A stretch of DNA of 64,000 nucleotides from Cylindrotheca closterium (taxonomy: Eukaryota > Bacillariophyta > Bacillariophyceae > Bacillariales > Bacillariaceae), in NCBI GenBank assembly GCA_933822405.4, contig CAKOGP040001870.1, positions 1 through 64,000 of the forward strand, in the 5' to 3' direction. Position 1 is the stretch's first letter. Each line of letters starts with the position of its first letter. This document shows positions 1 to 11,760 of the stretch, piece after piece. The position numbers were made by a program, and so were the translations under genes. The notes below the pieces were generated by a model, which worked only from the letters and a program-made list of their open reading frames with translations, searched no databases and had not been told where the DNA came from.

Positions 1-301
1 ATGGTGCAGCCGCTATGGTGGATCCATGATTGTTGCCAGATGATGATGTTTGGCTTATTACTGTGGGACGCAATTTATTGAATTGTCGCGGTGATATGAT
101 TGCAGACAATGATGAGGAAAGTGATGAGATCCGAGAAGTCCTTGGTGATGATTGTGCCGCCGCTGCTGTAGTGACTGCTGTACTAGTCTCTCCATTTTCT
201 GCCTTCTTCTTTTTCTTTCCAAGTGATATTCTGAATCGACTCTTCTTTGGCGCGACGCTCTCACTGTTGCCCTTCGGTAAGGCTGATTCTTTCTCTGCCA
301 T
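1..301 (-). CDS. N-terminal part of an unidentified low-complexity protein (runs off left edge)
   Basis: Reading the minus strand from the ATG at 301, the frame stays open for 100 codons to the window edge, so the gene is truncated by the window. The visible part is rich in Ser, Ala and Lys. It has a run of five Lys near residue 30, then an Ala run and several Ser-rich patches, which suggests a disordered, basic N-terminus. No domain is visible and no function is proposed. The long stop-free frame across the edge is the main support; composition bias could also produce it by chance. Confidence 0.5.
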   Translation of the reverse strand, partial: MAEKESALPKGNSESVAPKKSRFRISLGKKKKKAENGETSTAVTTAAAAQSSPRTSRISSLSSSLSAIISPRQFNKLRPTVISQTSSSGNNHGSTIAAAP

Positions 302-925
302 TACGAACTGTTTCTTTTGACAGTATATTATATATATATGTGTATGTGTATGTGTATATACAGGTCACAGTAGTAGGTCACAATAGTAGGTTTTGTCTCT
401 TTTTCAAAAATACGTTTGGGATACCCACAATCAAGATTTGCTTTTGATGACGAAGCAAATGGGGCTTTCTCTTTGTCTTGCTGTTGACGACAAGTAGATT
501 ATAGTTTCTCTTCTGTCGCTGTATGAATGAATGAATCAATATAGGAAGCTTAATCCGTTTTCCGACACAGTCTTTTGAATATTATTGCGTTAATGACAGG
601 CGTTGAAACAAATTTTATAAGATGCAAAAGTGAAAAGAATGTAGTCGAAATAGCGTCTGTCCTCCTCCGGAAATATTGGGCCTTTTCTAGTCCAACTTTC
701 CGTCATTTACTCTTGATTGGGATCGTAAATAACTTCACCCTATTATGATGACGATGATTCGTTACAGTAAGTACAGGATATAGGATAAGGCACAGCGAGA
801 GCAACCTTGGCTGACTATCAATTATTTCTTGCTAATTCAATCGACTTGAGATAAAGATCATACTGGATTGATTGATTGATTCGGTTTGTTTGTCTTTCTT
901 GCTTCAGATCTCTCACATTCCAACA
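302..925. other. Intergenic stretch, no gene seen
   Basis: No convincing coding frame. It holds a short TA/GTATGT-type microsatellite near 325-362 and AT-rich sequence. It is probably the promoter side of the minus-strand gene at the left edge. Confidence 0.4.
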
Positions 926-3086
926 TCAAGCTCTGCTTTGGGCAAAAATATTCATCAGCTCATGCTTATCTGCCTCGATATGCTGTTCAATGACACCAAA
1001 TAGTGAGTCATGGGTGCAACCATGCAATCGTTTCATGATCGTTATGGTATCATTCCACGAGCGCTGCTTTGGATCACAGGGAATAGGTTCTAGGTCCATG
1101 TCATTTGGATCCGTCTCCAAAGCATTCTTGAAAACCTCCCCAAAGCCAGGTTCGTCAATCGACTCGGCAGCTCCGACTACCCGCACGATGGCAAGAAAGT
1201 GCTTCAGATCCTTTACCTTCTTTGCATTCCAATTTTCACCCTTGTTTGTCGACTTGTTGAATCGGGGGCTAGGACTATATATTGCCACCACGACCACTGG
1301 ATCTCCTTCTCTTTGTAGTGGTTCCCTCGTCGTCCTCACATTGGGCTGCAGCATTGCTCTCTGCGGAAGAGATTTCGTTTGCCTTCTGCCGAATCACAAT
1401 GGGCTGAAGATTCTTGAATCTACTACTGTACTTCAGACTGCCTTCTGGTTGGACAAACCATATCTGCGGTTCGGCAATACTAGTAACATCTGGTTGTGCG
1501 ATGCCTATTTCGTTGCATGTCCGCACAAAATGAATGAATCATTGCAGATGATGACCCATCCGCTTCGGAATTAGATTTTTCTGCAAGAACCCCCATTTTC
1601 CAATCCCGCTATAGTCAGCGTCCGTTCCTTCTTTATCAACAGAATTGCATCCATCGCTTCAAATAAGGTATCCCTTTTTGCCTTTGCAAAAGCGACCAAG
1701 TTTTTGTTTGCCAACCACAAGTTCAATAGCCCGACTCTTGAACGTATCAAAGGTATCAAATTCAAACGATTCCATGGAGGCCGTAAATACATCGAGCAAG
1801 GTCAAAACTTGTTGTGGGTTGGTCTTGTTGTGGAAGGGAAGTTCAGCGCCAGCAATCGTTATTTCTTGATGAGCTGCCAGCAATTATCGTTGCTAATTGT
1901 GACTCCCAGATCCAACCTGCTAGGCTTCGTGCTTTGGGATTACAAAGTAAATCGTCAAAGAGTTTTTTCTTCAAACTACCGTCCGACTTTTGCGTCTCTT
2001 GGTTCAAAACATTCTGGGCCACATACTGCGATGAAATATTGATCTTGAAGCTGTTCCGAAATTGGTTTGTTGGGATGATGTGGCACAGAAGCCCAGAATA
2101 TAATTTCTTGTCAAGAATGGCACCTTTCTTTCGAGAATCAGTTACGCGAGAAAGCTTGGTGACTTCCTCCACCATGGAAAAGTAGGCCATTATCTCATTG
2201 TCAACAATATAATTTGCATTGTCAGGACCATCCAAGCACAGTCGTGGTACACCGCCAACATACTGGTATGATTCTTTCGTGTGGTCTCTACCAGGTTATC
2301 ACCTTCCTTGGATCTTATCTTCGCCGCCATTCTTTCGAGCTCCAATTCGCTTGCCGGATCAAGAAAGCAATAGCTTCCATCAAGTTCCGTCATAGTTTGT
2401 TGTTGTTGCTGAGGACTTAAAATAATACGTCATGCCACCGGTCTTGGTTTGCGGAACAAACAATCAGAACGAAACCAGGTGGATAGCTAGACGCTCCTTT
2501 CCCTCTGCTCAAGTCCACAACGTGAACTGTTCTGTATGCATCGCAAGCATTGTTCACCAATTCATGGGTGACATTCTTGTCCCAATTGCTTGTAGGTAAC
2601 ATTCCAACCAAAACCTTTGGCAAAGAACAAAGCAATCATGTCGCCAAGGATTAACTTTCCGGTCCGTTGTACTCCTGTTAGAACCATTATTGATCTGTCG
2701 TTTTGGACTCCCCCATTACTTGCTTGCTTGCCCGCCTTCTTGACAAAATCGCAGCAGTGAGCTTTTTAAAAAAAAAGGCAATCGTCGAGCAAAGAATATA
2801 GGAATAGCATGGTCTCCAATAGATTGATGTTATTTCGCGGTCAAACCAGGCCATCCGCTTCACCGTGATGTGACCAGTGTCATCAAGTTCCAACAATTGA
2901 ATGTCTTGGTCGAAAAATTGCCTCATCGCGAGTCATTGGTGGTGAGTTTGGATCATGTAGTGCCATATATATGCCTTCGGTTTGTGCAAATAATAGTCTT
3001 CCCAAAATAGGAAATGAAGGTTTGTTGGATGTCATAATACGATCATATGCGTTGGACGATACAATAATGGATACTATTAATACCAT
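926..3086 (-). pseudogene. Decayed P-loop NTPase gene (retrotransposon-hot-spot/Crinkler-type architecture)
   Basis: At least six minus-strand open pieces follow one another in the order expected of one protein but in different frames: about 3086-2883, 2926-2564, 2635-2417, 2393-2190, 2295-1843, 1883-1571 and 1526-926. A Walker-A-like GVQRTGKL is read from 2687 downward, with Leu where Ser/Thr is expected. Then come a piece ending VLIVCSANQDRW, a piece with GSYCFLDPASELELERMA, and YVGGVPRLCLDGPD near 2270-2225. A GGxPR motif after a P-loop is familiar from retrotransposon-hot-spot and Crinkler-like ATPases; that assignment is from memory of the family. Frameshifts, for example near 2285 where two frames both carry homologous sequence, and stops show the gene is dead, unless many introns are present. 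Confidence 0.5.
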
Positions 3087-3745
3087 AATACTACCGGTAT
3101 ATCATCATCATCGAAAAGGCAAACCACTCCGAATCGAATCAATCTCAATTTTGGAAGCATTATATTATGGCAGCCAGTAGCAACATAAATCCAACTCCGC
3201 TTCTTCTTTCAAAGAAGGTGGATTGATGTATTCTGATCAATCGGCACCTACTACTTGTTTGTTGGAATTCTTGTCTTCATTATTGATGTCCCTGATGTAT
3301 ATATGTAGGTAGATACGATGATCATGTTGCGTGCAGGTATTTATCTATCTTTAGCTAGCGACAGACAGACGAAGTTGAGAAAGGTATCCAAATGGTGAAA
3401 AGCACCCGGATATCAAATGGCGGGAAGACTGCAACTTCAAGACGCGCGTCAGATCCATCACTCCCCGAACCAATGAAATTTCGTCACTTGTCTGTGACCT
3501 TTGTTACTTGTGACGCATCAGCTTCAGACCTCGCTCTTCTGGCCAAAATCGGCAGTCTTCTGGAACTACGATTGTTCTTTGCGTTTTGTGCCGAACACCA
3601 GAAACATCACATACCTCAAGTGACTGACTCTTTCGTGCCAGTTCAGCAGCATACTACACCGCATACCTGTAAACAAGCAGAACGACGCATCAGTCTTAGA
3701 AACCTTTCACTACACCCTCAAACCTTTCCAACCAGCAGCACGACC
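3087..3745. other. Intergenic, promoter side of the small secreted protein gene
   Basis: No convincing gene. An open frame from 3392 runs into the next gene in frame, but its codons before 3746 look unlike a protein and the ATG at 3746 begins a clear signal peptide, so the upstream part is read as 5' leader. Confidence 0.4.
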
Positions 3746-4319
3746 ATGAACTCCAAGATTACTCTTTTCACCATCTTTCTTGTCGCTCTTCTTCTCCTCG
3801 CTCCAAGTGAGGCAAGACGCTCCGCCCCTACAGTGGCTCCAGCCAAGCACTATGATCAAGACGTTGCCGGACTAGGTATGTAAACTGATACTCTCGTTGC
3901 TGTCCTGCTTTGGCTGGTGTTGGTCGTCGTGTGGCTGTGTTTTCTACCGTATCGATTGATTGCCTTTTTTGATGGGATGGGTCACTTTCAAGATTCATTG
4001 GAGGTGTTCTGATCATCATCATCATCATCATCGTCACGAAGGATTCCTATTTATGTCATACGAATGGCATGGTTGCTCACTGTTTCTATTATCAAAACAT
4101 TATCTGACACTCTCCTCTTTTCTCTTCTCTCTCTCTCTATATATATATCCCATCAATCAAACAATCAATCAATCAGGCTTGTACGGTCGAGGATTCCCAC
4201 ATGCCTGGGGAGTTGACAAGTCGTCTACCACCACCAAGAACCACAATGCTGTTCACCATGTCGTCAAGAAGAAGAACAAGAAGGTCCAACGCCGCTCAGG
4301 AAAGAACGAAGAGATGTAA
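3746..4319 (+). CDS. Small secreted basic protein, two exons
   Basis: Exons 3746-3875 and 4177-4319 join in phase to give 90 residues; the 301-base intron has GTATGT at its start and a CAATCAG acceptor. The ATG at 3746 is followed by a classical signal peptide (residues 1-22, hydrophobic core FLVALLLLAP, likely cut after SEA). The mature part is short, and its last 35 residues are strongly basic, with KKKNKK and QRRSGK. It should enter the secretory pathway and leave the cell or reach the wall. Small Lys-rich secreted proteins occur among diatom wall-associated proteins, but no family motif is seen, so no function is claimed. The splice join is an inference supported by frame, boundary consensus and the lack of any stop. 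Confidence 0.7.
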
Positions 4320-5230
4320 ATTGTCGTGATGAATTATGGTCATGCTAGGATGATGACGACGACTATACTCTATTGTCTCCCAACAAACAAGAAGACACTA
4401 TATAATGCTTTCACGACATGATCATGCATGTAGCTGTCACGACAGCTTCATCATTTCATTCGGTTGTATCAACAGTTAGACCGTTTTGTTTGCAAGAAAT
4501 TTGCAAGAACAAAACTGTACATTATAAAATATTATATATCAATTATAAAATTCTATATTCAAGAAAATAGTGAGAAAAAGGAAACATTTTCTTCTTGATT
4601 GTTGGCGTTCCAACGAGTGAGTGAGTCTAGTTGGGTGTAGCCAGGCAGGGCTGGCTAACTAGCTACCTTTCACTTCTTTCTTACACCGATCGATGGCATT
4701 CTGTACAGTAGCTACCGTACTACAGCAGTTTTCTCGAATCATCATTTTCCCATCCTTCTCTTCTCATCATCTTTCGATCGAACCAAGATTGAACTTCCAA
4801 CTACAGTACTGTAGGGTACAGAAAAAGTGTTCCTCTTTTTATATGTTGTGACTGGCATTTTCAATTTTGAGCTTTTTTATATTTGGGGGAAATCGGAATT
4901 CAAAAAGAAAAAGGGAGTCCCGAATCGAATCTTGCGAAAAAATTAATAGCAGTGCACCATCATGCTTCCGTTGGATTGTGAAAAAATTGAAGACTTTGCA
5001 GTATATGACGCAGAAAAAGAGAGGGTTGTTTTCTAGGTTGTGTCGCCATCACTACACAGTACTGTGATTACTGATACCAATTTCATCTCTGCCAATAACA
5101 ATAACAACAACAGCCGCTAGCTATCATTGATCAATCTATTATAGCAATCATCAATCAAATCATCAAATCAAATCATCAAATCAAATCAAATCAAATCATC
5201 AATCCACACACACAACAATATAAAACGAAA
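4320..5230. other. Intergenic: 3' end of one gene and promoter of the nuclease gene
   Basis: No credible coding frame. The last 80 bases before the nuclease ATG are a degenerate AATC/ATCA repeat (about 5130-5206), followed by ACACACAACAATATAAAACGAAA just before the start codon. Confidence 0.5.
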
Positions 5231-6923
5231 ATGAAATACACAGCAGCCACCACATTCGCTGCAGTGGTTTCCGTCGCTTCGGCACAATCGTCGTACGGAG
5301 GATGTGCGCAAGGTGCCTATTACGGTGGCCTCGATCTGGGTGCGGACCGAGCCAGCTTGCGCACCTATCTGGGAAATTTGTTGCACGATACCCATCGGGG
5401 CATTTGGCCTGGAACCAATGTCAACGAACCGGGCGTCGCCGATACCTGGGCAGCTTTGATGGACCTAGATCAAGGTTCCTTTCCAGGACAAGTTCGTCTC
5501 TTGTATGCTCAACAAGACGTCGATGCGGTTCCGTTTGCGGGATCCAGAGGATGGACCAAGGAACAAATCTTTCCCATCAACCGAGGAGTGGGAGTGGATG
5601 GAATCGATTTGAATGATCTTCACAATTTGAGGCCCACTACCTATCTTTCCAACGTGGTCCGTGGAGACAAGTACTTTGGAGAATGTGGCATTTTGACACC
5701 CGCAGAAACCTGTGTCAACCCTGCCGAAGGAGGAACGGAAGGAACTTGTACCTGCAATCGCATCTACACACCTCCACCAGAGGTGCAGGGAGACATTGCC
5801 CGGGCACTCATGTACATGGACCTTCGTTACGATGGAAGAGATGACAATACCCTCAACCTACGATTGACCGATTGTCCCTTTCAACACGAACGTGACATGG
5901 CCTATCTCAGTCAAATGATCACATGGCACAAGGCAGATCCACCGGATGATGCCGAACGGGCACGCAATGACAAAGCCTGCGGAACCTGGCAAGGAAATCG
6001 CAACCCTTTGGTCGATTTCCCCGAATTGGTCGATCTCTTGTGGGATCCGCCACTTCCACTTCCCGCCATTGGAGAACGACAAATCTACGAGGCCTGTGAA
6101 TTGATTCCGACGGATCCGCCCACGTTGGAACCAAATCAATGCGAGCAATTGCTTCCGGGAGATATTTACTTTTGGCTCATCAACAGTCAGTCTCCAGCGA
6201 CTCTGGGACTATTCGCCTTTGTGGAAATGGATCCTGGATTCAAATTGTTCATGACCACCAATCCGTGGGATGGAGAGAAATTCAATACGAACCAAGGTGG
6301 CACTGTTTCGGTATGTACTACATATATTATTGTTGTTGTTTGTACTGTTGCTGTTATTATATCGTTTGCATTATTAATAATACTCACATTTCCAATTGGT
6401 TGTTCCATTTCTATTCCTACTTCTACTGTAGTTGGAAGTGCCAGGCGATGGTGTCGATGGTGGAACTCCCTTTGGATTTGGAGAATCGGCACTACTCTTT
6501 TACAACAGTTGGTTGTCCGAATCCGGTGCCTTTGAACCATCGTCGGATGGACAACCAATCTTTTTGTACTGTTTGGACAACTTTGATAATCCACGACCCC
6601 TCTTGGCCTTTTTGTATGGAAATTCCAAATTCTCGGCCCCGGGACAAGCAAGTTATCCCACGGGAGAATCCGCACGACCGGAATCGTTGGGAGAGTTGGG
6701 AGTCATCAAGGTCGCTCCTGGATTTTCCAATGCGGTCTTTAACGAAGACGTCGATGGATATGCCAACGATGAACTAAAGGCTATCATTCGTGATCCTGAT
6801 AGCTGGAAGGTTTCCAATGAAGATCGATTTGGACCAGCGTCGTCGGCAACTATTAATACAACCACATCAATAGCCATGGTGGTGATTGGAGTGATCACAC
6901 TTGCCACTTCGTCGTTTCTGTAA
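5231..6923 (+). CDS. Secreted, probably GPI-anchored EndA/NucM-type endonuclease I family protein, two exons
   Basis: Exons 5231-6310 and 6432-6923 (intron GTATGT...CTGTAG, phase 0) give 523 residues. Residues 1-18 are a signal peptide ending ASA. Residues about 45-265 carry endonuclease I (PF04231) signatures: DLHNLRP (129-135), GDIARALMYMDLRY (187-200), ADPPDDAERARND (235-247) and GNRNPLVD (255-262). This family cuts DNA and RNA with one metal ion outside the cell. The general-base His, normally in an E-H pair before W/F-P, is replaced: the protein reads KEQIFP at 110-115, so Gln112 sits at the His position. After the nuclease domain comes a region (about 310-490) that I do not recognise. 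A hydrophobic C-terminus after SSATINTT suggests a GPI anchor. It may bind rather than cut nucleic acid, or use another residue. Confidence 0.85.
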
Positions 6924-7378
6924 TCTTTGATGATTCAGGAATTGGGACGACTATAGGACCAACCAAGTTCTAATTGCCTACGCAGTAGTAGTTTTAAAAG
7001 GAAGCGAGTGATGACAATAATGGCGACGAGGAGGACGATCGTTCATTGTCCAACGCAACTACAGTATTTTTTATATTTGTGAAATGCCAGACTAGAGAAA
7101 AGGCCCATTCTTTCTCGGTATTTCGTTCCTGCATATAGTAGTAGTAGTAGTAATAATCAGTATCTAGAGAGTGTAATGACGAAAATAAAAAGAAGAAGTA
7201 TTATAATCCGCCTAGGAGTAGTAAATGCAAAAAGAAATTGAATCATCATGTATAATCTTTTTTTAAAAATATGATACAAGGGGTTTCTTCCTTTTAAACA
7301 TTCTACATTGATATCACACATACATTAACTTTTTTGGGTATGCTGGAATAGCAGCTTTTTACCGGCGTACTTGGTTCT
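6924..7378. other. Intergenic between convergent genes
   Basis: Contains only the 3' flanks of the plus-strand nuclease gene and the minus-strand Mpv17 gene, with a short AGT/AAT run near 7136-7155. No coding frame seen. Confidence 0.5.
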
Positions 7379-8866
7379 TCACCGGACTCCCTCGGCATCC
7401 ACCTGGGCTTGGAGTGTTGGAGAACTGCCAAAGTCACTGCTGTCTTTTGAAGACTCTGGTTGCTTTTGTTGTTGTTGTTGTTGTCGCAACTGAGATTCGG
7501 GAAGATTGCGCATGGCTTCCTCGGGCAGCAATTCCCAATCTGGATTGGATTCAGAAGCCTTGTCGGACGATTGTGCCGAAAGGAGGAGGCCAATCACGGC
7601 TCCCGCAGCTGTGGTCACGGCGACTCCAGATCCAATGGTGGCTCCCAATAGATTGGAAACAAAGCCTCCCACCAAACCATCATTGGCAGCACTTGCGAGT
7701 AATCCAAAGGCTCCACCAATGGTAGTGGACCCAAAGTTGGGATTCTCCAAGAGGTTGCGAGCGGCTTCTGGGAGCAGCGCTTCTTCGAGATCTTCCAAGG
7801 TGACGGAATCGGTAACCGCCATGGTAGATGCCGGTAGTTGTTGTTGTTCCATTTGTTGTTGCTGCTGTTGCTGCAATTGTTGTGGTTGCTGCTGCTGCTG
7901 CTGCTGCTGTTGATCAGTGGCAAGTGAGGAAAGGATCACCGTCCACACCAGACTGGCACACGAAATGTAGAGGATCTGAAAGTCCTGTGGGACCACCAAG
8001 AACTGAAAGAACTGTACGGGAAGCCAATAGAAATAGTTTCGTTTCAACAATGGAATGTACATGTTCTTCGCTCGATCCGTTGATTCCTCAAGGTTCAATT
8101 TGGCAAGCGATCCCGTCACTGCAAAGAAGAGTGGCATGTAGACCGTTGGGATCATGAGGAACTGATTGACAGCAAGCTTGGCAGTAGCTACGGCAGTATT
8201 GGAGGGTGGATCCTCCAAGGCTGCCATGACATCAAAGTAGGCCCACCACTCCTTGAGTTCATAGAGAGCACGAACGGGAATGGAAACGTGTGAAGGTCCC
8301 CACAGGTGCAAGGTTTCGCCCCATTGGGTAATGTGATTACCCAAAAAGTCGAACCAATAGTGCTGAAAGATTCCCGTATAGGCGGCACCAAAGGCCAAGA
8401 AGCAGATACCACGAGCCAAATCGTAATCGAAAGAAGGCTTTGTGTCATCATTACCCTCAACAACGGCGGTTGTTTTATGGGCTGAGACTTGTGCAATGAG
8501 GTCTCCAGCAGTGGCTAGAACTCCAGAGGTGAGAGCTTTGGTGGTGATTGGATTGTCAATCAAGGCATTCTGGTACATGTGCATCAGAGTCTTTGATGTC
8601 TCAAGAACTTCATGTGGAAGAAAGAGTGCTGGATTTGGCATTGGTGGCAGCATGTGAAGTTTGGAAGAAGAAGAAGATGATGATAACGATCTTCTACCTG
8701 TGGTGGTGGGTGCCGTTGATGACAAGTGCCGTGACGATGATGATGAGATAGCTGCTGCTGCTGCTGCTGCATTGTTATGAATGTTAGGATGCTGAACATG
8801 AAATGCTGAAGCAACCGATTGCAATGATGACAGAAGCAGCAGTTGTAATGAAAGGAATCTCATCAT
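7379..8866 (-). CDS. Plastid-targeted Mpv17/PMP22-family membrane protein with Gln-rich linker and glycine-rich C-terminal extension
   Basis: 495 residues from the MM at 8866; an in-frame upstream start at 8956 is passed over because the MMRFLSLQ start gives a clean signal peptide. Residues 1-21 are the signal peptide, and VASAFHV (18-24) matches the diatom plastid-import motif with Phe after the cut. Residues about 98-316 are the Mpv17/PMP22 domain with its four membrane helices: NPITTKALTSGVLATAGDLI, DLARGICFLAFGAAYTGIFQ, AVNQFLMIPTVYMPL and the hallmark WLPVQFFQFLVVPQDFQ. Relatives form channels or solute pores in mitochondrial, peroxisomal and plastid membranes. A Gln run (about 319-345) leads to an extra 150 residues with a Gly/Ala-rich hydrophobic stretch (GATIGSGVAVTTAAGAVIG) that could be a glycine-zipper hairpin. 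The usual family length is about 180-250, so this is long. No intron is needed. Confidence 0.85.
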   Translation of the reverse strand: MMRFLSLQLLLLSSLQSVASAFHVQHPNIHNNAAAAAAAISSSSSRHLSSTAPTTTGRRSLSSSSSSSKLHMLPPMPNPALFLPHEVLETSKTLMHMYQNALIDNPITTKALTSGVLATAGDLIAQVSAHKTTAVVEGNDDTKPSFDYDLARGICFLAFGAAYTGIFQHYWFDFLGNHITQWGETLHLWGPSHVSIPVRALYELKEWWAYFDVMAALEDPPSNTAVATAKLAVNQFLMIPTVYMPLFFAVTGSLAKLNLEESTDRAKNMYIPLLKRNYFYWLPVQFFQFLVVPQDFQILYISCASLVWTVILSSLATDQQQQQQQQQPQQLQQQQQQQMEQQQLPASTMAVTDSVTLEDLEEALLPEAARNLLENPNFGSTTIGGAFGLLASAANDGLVGGFVSNLLGATIGSGVAVTTAAGAVIGLLLSAQSSDKASESNPDWELLPEEAMRNLPESQLRQQQQQQKQPESSKDSSDFGSSPTLQAQVDAEGVR

Positions 8867-11760
8867 GTTGGTATACAGTATCGTTGAAGGACGTTGAAAA
8901 TGCTGTGGTTTCGTTGTCTTTCCTTTTCGAAGTGAAGGAAAGCGTTTTATGTGCAAGTTTCGTTATGATATTTGAAGACAAGAGATACGAAAGAAGTTCT
9001 CTTGATACGATCTATGAGCAGAATGGTGGTGGTGGTGCTAGCAGTACGACATACAGTATATTAACTTGATGGAAACCTTCTTCAGTTATGATGGTAGTGG
9101 CTTTCGTGTTCGAAAGAGAAAAGCGATCCAGTCGTCAGTTCAAACTGACATCTTTTTTCTGAAGGATTCTCACTGCCTTCGCAGGGATCTGAAACTTTCG
9201 ACCATGAAAATCAATTGAAATTAGAGACGCTAATGCGAGAGAGCGATAAGTATTTTCCACGTCAGACTCGCCACGTTGCGAATGGATTTCTGATCGTATC
9301 ACGAGTTCACAATCTCTTCTTCGCCACCTGGCAATGAACATCTCTTTCAGATGTCATGTTGAAACGTGTATCGTGACTGTCGTCGGTTAGGAAAGAAACA
9401 ACTTATATCCATAGCGAAGCAGACTGGTTCAGGACCCTTGTGATGATGCCGACCCGCATTAAAAGTTCTTCTTAGCTGTAAGGGGCATCCGTCATGACCA
9501 ACGCACATCATCATCATCATCATTGTGAAACAATCCACCGTCACATCGACCATGAGTGTCACAACTGAAACGGCTTCTTGCCTTTCCATTCCGTTTATAA
9601 TGGATAACTGACGCCCACTTATGAAGAGTCATTCGATACTGTATCTTCATCATCGCTTCGGATCTCAAACGCAAGATGATGAACACTCGCTTTTGGAACC
9701 TGCCGCCTCATTGGATTGACTTGCGAAAGTCACATGGTTCGAGTTCGATTGGAGATCGCAGATAAATTTACTTTGATCTGGTATATGTTTTGACCTCTTA
9801 CTCCCGCGAGTTTCAACGGTATGGTTGATGATGGGATTGCCGCGAGTGGTTACTATTTTCTCCATTTTGACGCTGTCGACAAAGGTGCACCTAAAAATGG
9901 ACATTGCTCTGTGATGGACGATCGGATACCAACAAGAAGGATGGTTCAAGAAAGGAACGAGAGGGCAACATAGGCATTTATGTAATAACAATGAAATGGA
10001 ATGACTGAAATGGAATGGAATGCCGGATACGCGAGGCGTTGAATCGTCACGGCGCTGGACTTCAACGAAAACGACGCTGAAAGCGCCGATTGTGAGGTTT
10101 ATGACACATCAAATCATCGATCACCTCATGGTAGATTGATGATATAATGTGCAATTCAATCCCAGCGCGGCCAGAGTTGATTTGCAACATCTGCAATCGT
10201 TGTCACTCCAATTGGTGATTGGAACTCCTTGGAAAATTGGATTCATGGATTGGCAAAGGTTGCAACTCAGGCTCGTAGGAACGCGACCGTCGGCGAAATT
10301 GGGTTACAATCTAGATTGATATGTGCATTGCATCCACATCAGTTGGCCTATTGAAGGGCAGTTTGTCAAATGACAGCACTTCCAACTATTTTTCCATGGA
10401 CTTTTGGTCGGTTGCTAATAGAATTATGGACGGAGCATGATAACTAAGTATTAAGTAAGTCTCCTACTAAAAACTTTCGCATCATTTTTAGAACCTTTGA
10501 TGAGATGAACATTTTGACGAGTGTTGGAATTTGGTGGAATTAAAAAGTTGAAAAATATTTTCAGAATATGGCTACAAAAAGTAGACCATTCGATCTGGAA
10601 TGGTAATCGAATACATTACTGAAAGTTTGGATTCTGGAAGACCTATATTGCAAGCATACGGAGGTAGAATGTTTCAGCACCCTTGGACACGGAATCTTAA
10701 AATCAATATTGACTCGGAGTGATCCAAAATGCATTCATGTTCTCATTTTGTTTGAAGCTTCAATAATATATAGGATTCTAGATTCCACTCCATTAAATTT
10801 GGGATTGGTTTTCCCGTACGAAAGGGTAGAATCTCCCCGAACGTTTCCCTCAGAATGATTGAGAGTCTCGTATAAACACGGTATTCGGGAATAAATACCG
10901 ACTGCCGGAACGCGTTGCGAATGATGCGGTAAGCTGCTGTCAGATGTAACATGCGACGTATTTCTATATGTACATTAACCTTATTGGCCAATCGTGGTAT
11001 CTGGTATTTCTTCGTCACGTTGCGCATTGCGTTGCTCTCAAAATGTCTTTGTTCCCGCCGATGAATGAAAGCGCGGAAAGGAATCATGGTTACGATCAGG
11101 CAGATTAGGGGTGAGCACACCTTCGACCTAACCCTAGGTTCTCTTTGCTTGGAATCTTTTGTGCTTTCGAGCGTTTTCATTGGCTAATGCACCAAAATGA
11201 CACATCAGAGACATGATGATGGCGATGAGTCGCTATGATCATCATCTTGGAGTGAGATGGAATATTGATTCATTTTCACTGGAACAGATAGTCAAGATAG
11301 ATAGCCAAGACATTGACATTGGCAGCTCAAGAGAACGAGGTTTGAGCCAGATCAGGATTGGCAACAATATCAGATGATATGATGATCAGGATGCCACCAC
11401 CATACTATATACCGGTAGGAGAAGGCCGGATGCAAGATAATGGATGATAATACGTATCTATCACTTGTGTATTGGAGGCGCGGTTCACGTCATCTTTCAG
11501 GCCTAAAGTGGTCATAATGCATGTAAAAAGGCGTTTCAAACGCTTCTGCGACTTCCTCGGTAACAGTTTAGTTCAAGAAGAAGTATGATTTCAATTATTG
11601 GAGACAGTCATCCTCAATCGATCGCATCGCTCGAACCAAGAATGAGGCTATCCTACAAGCAGGCCCACTCACCACATGGTACGAATCTACAGGCAACGTG
11701 AGGATCTGAAGGTAGAGAGTTTGTCTTCCTATCATGTGACGACCATGATCTCGGTGCTGG
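8867..11760. other. Gene-poor stretch
   Basis: Minus-strand frames of 108 residues (9991-9665) and 145 residues (11180-10743) exist but show no recognisable motif, signal or homology to anything else here. A CAT repeat sits at about 9507-9524. It may hold remnants of decayed genes; nothing can be named. Confidence 0.4.

Noticed and set aside
7506..7913. Plus-strand ORF ending in a long Cys run
   Set aside because: Antisense of the CAG/CAA glutamine repeat of the Mpv17-type gene.
9507..9524. CAT trinucleotide run as a possible CRISPR or array
   Set aside because: A simple microsatellite without spacers. Same for the ATTC, GAAC and AAC runs elsewhere.
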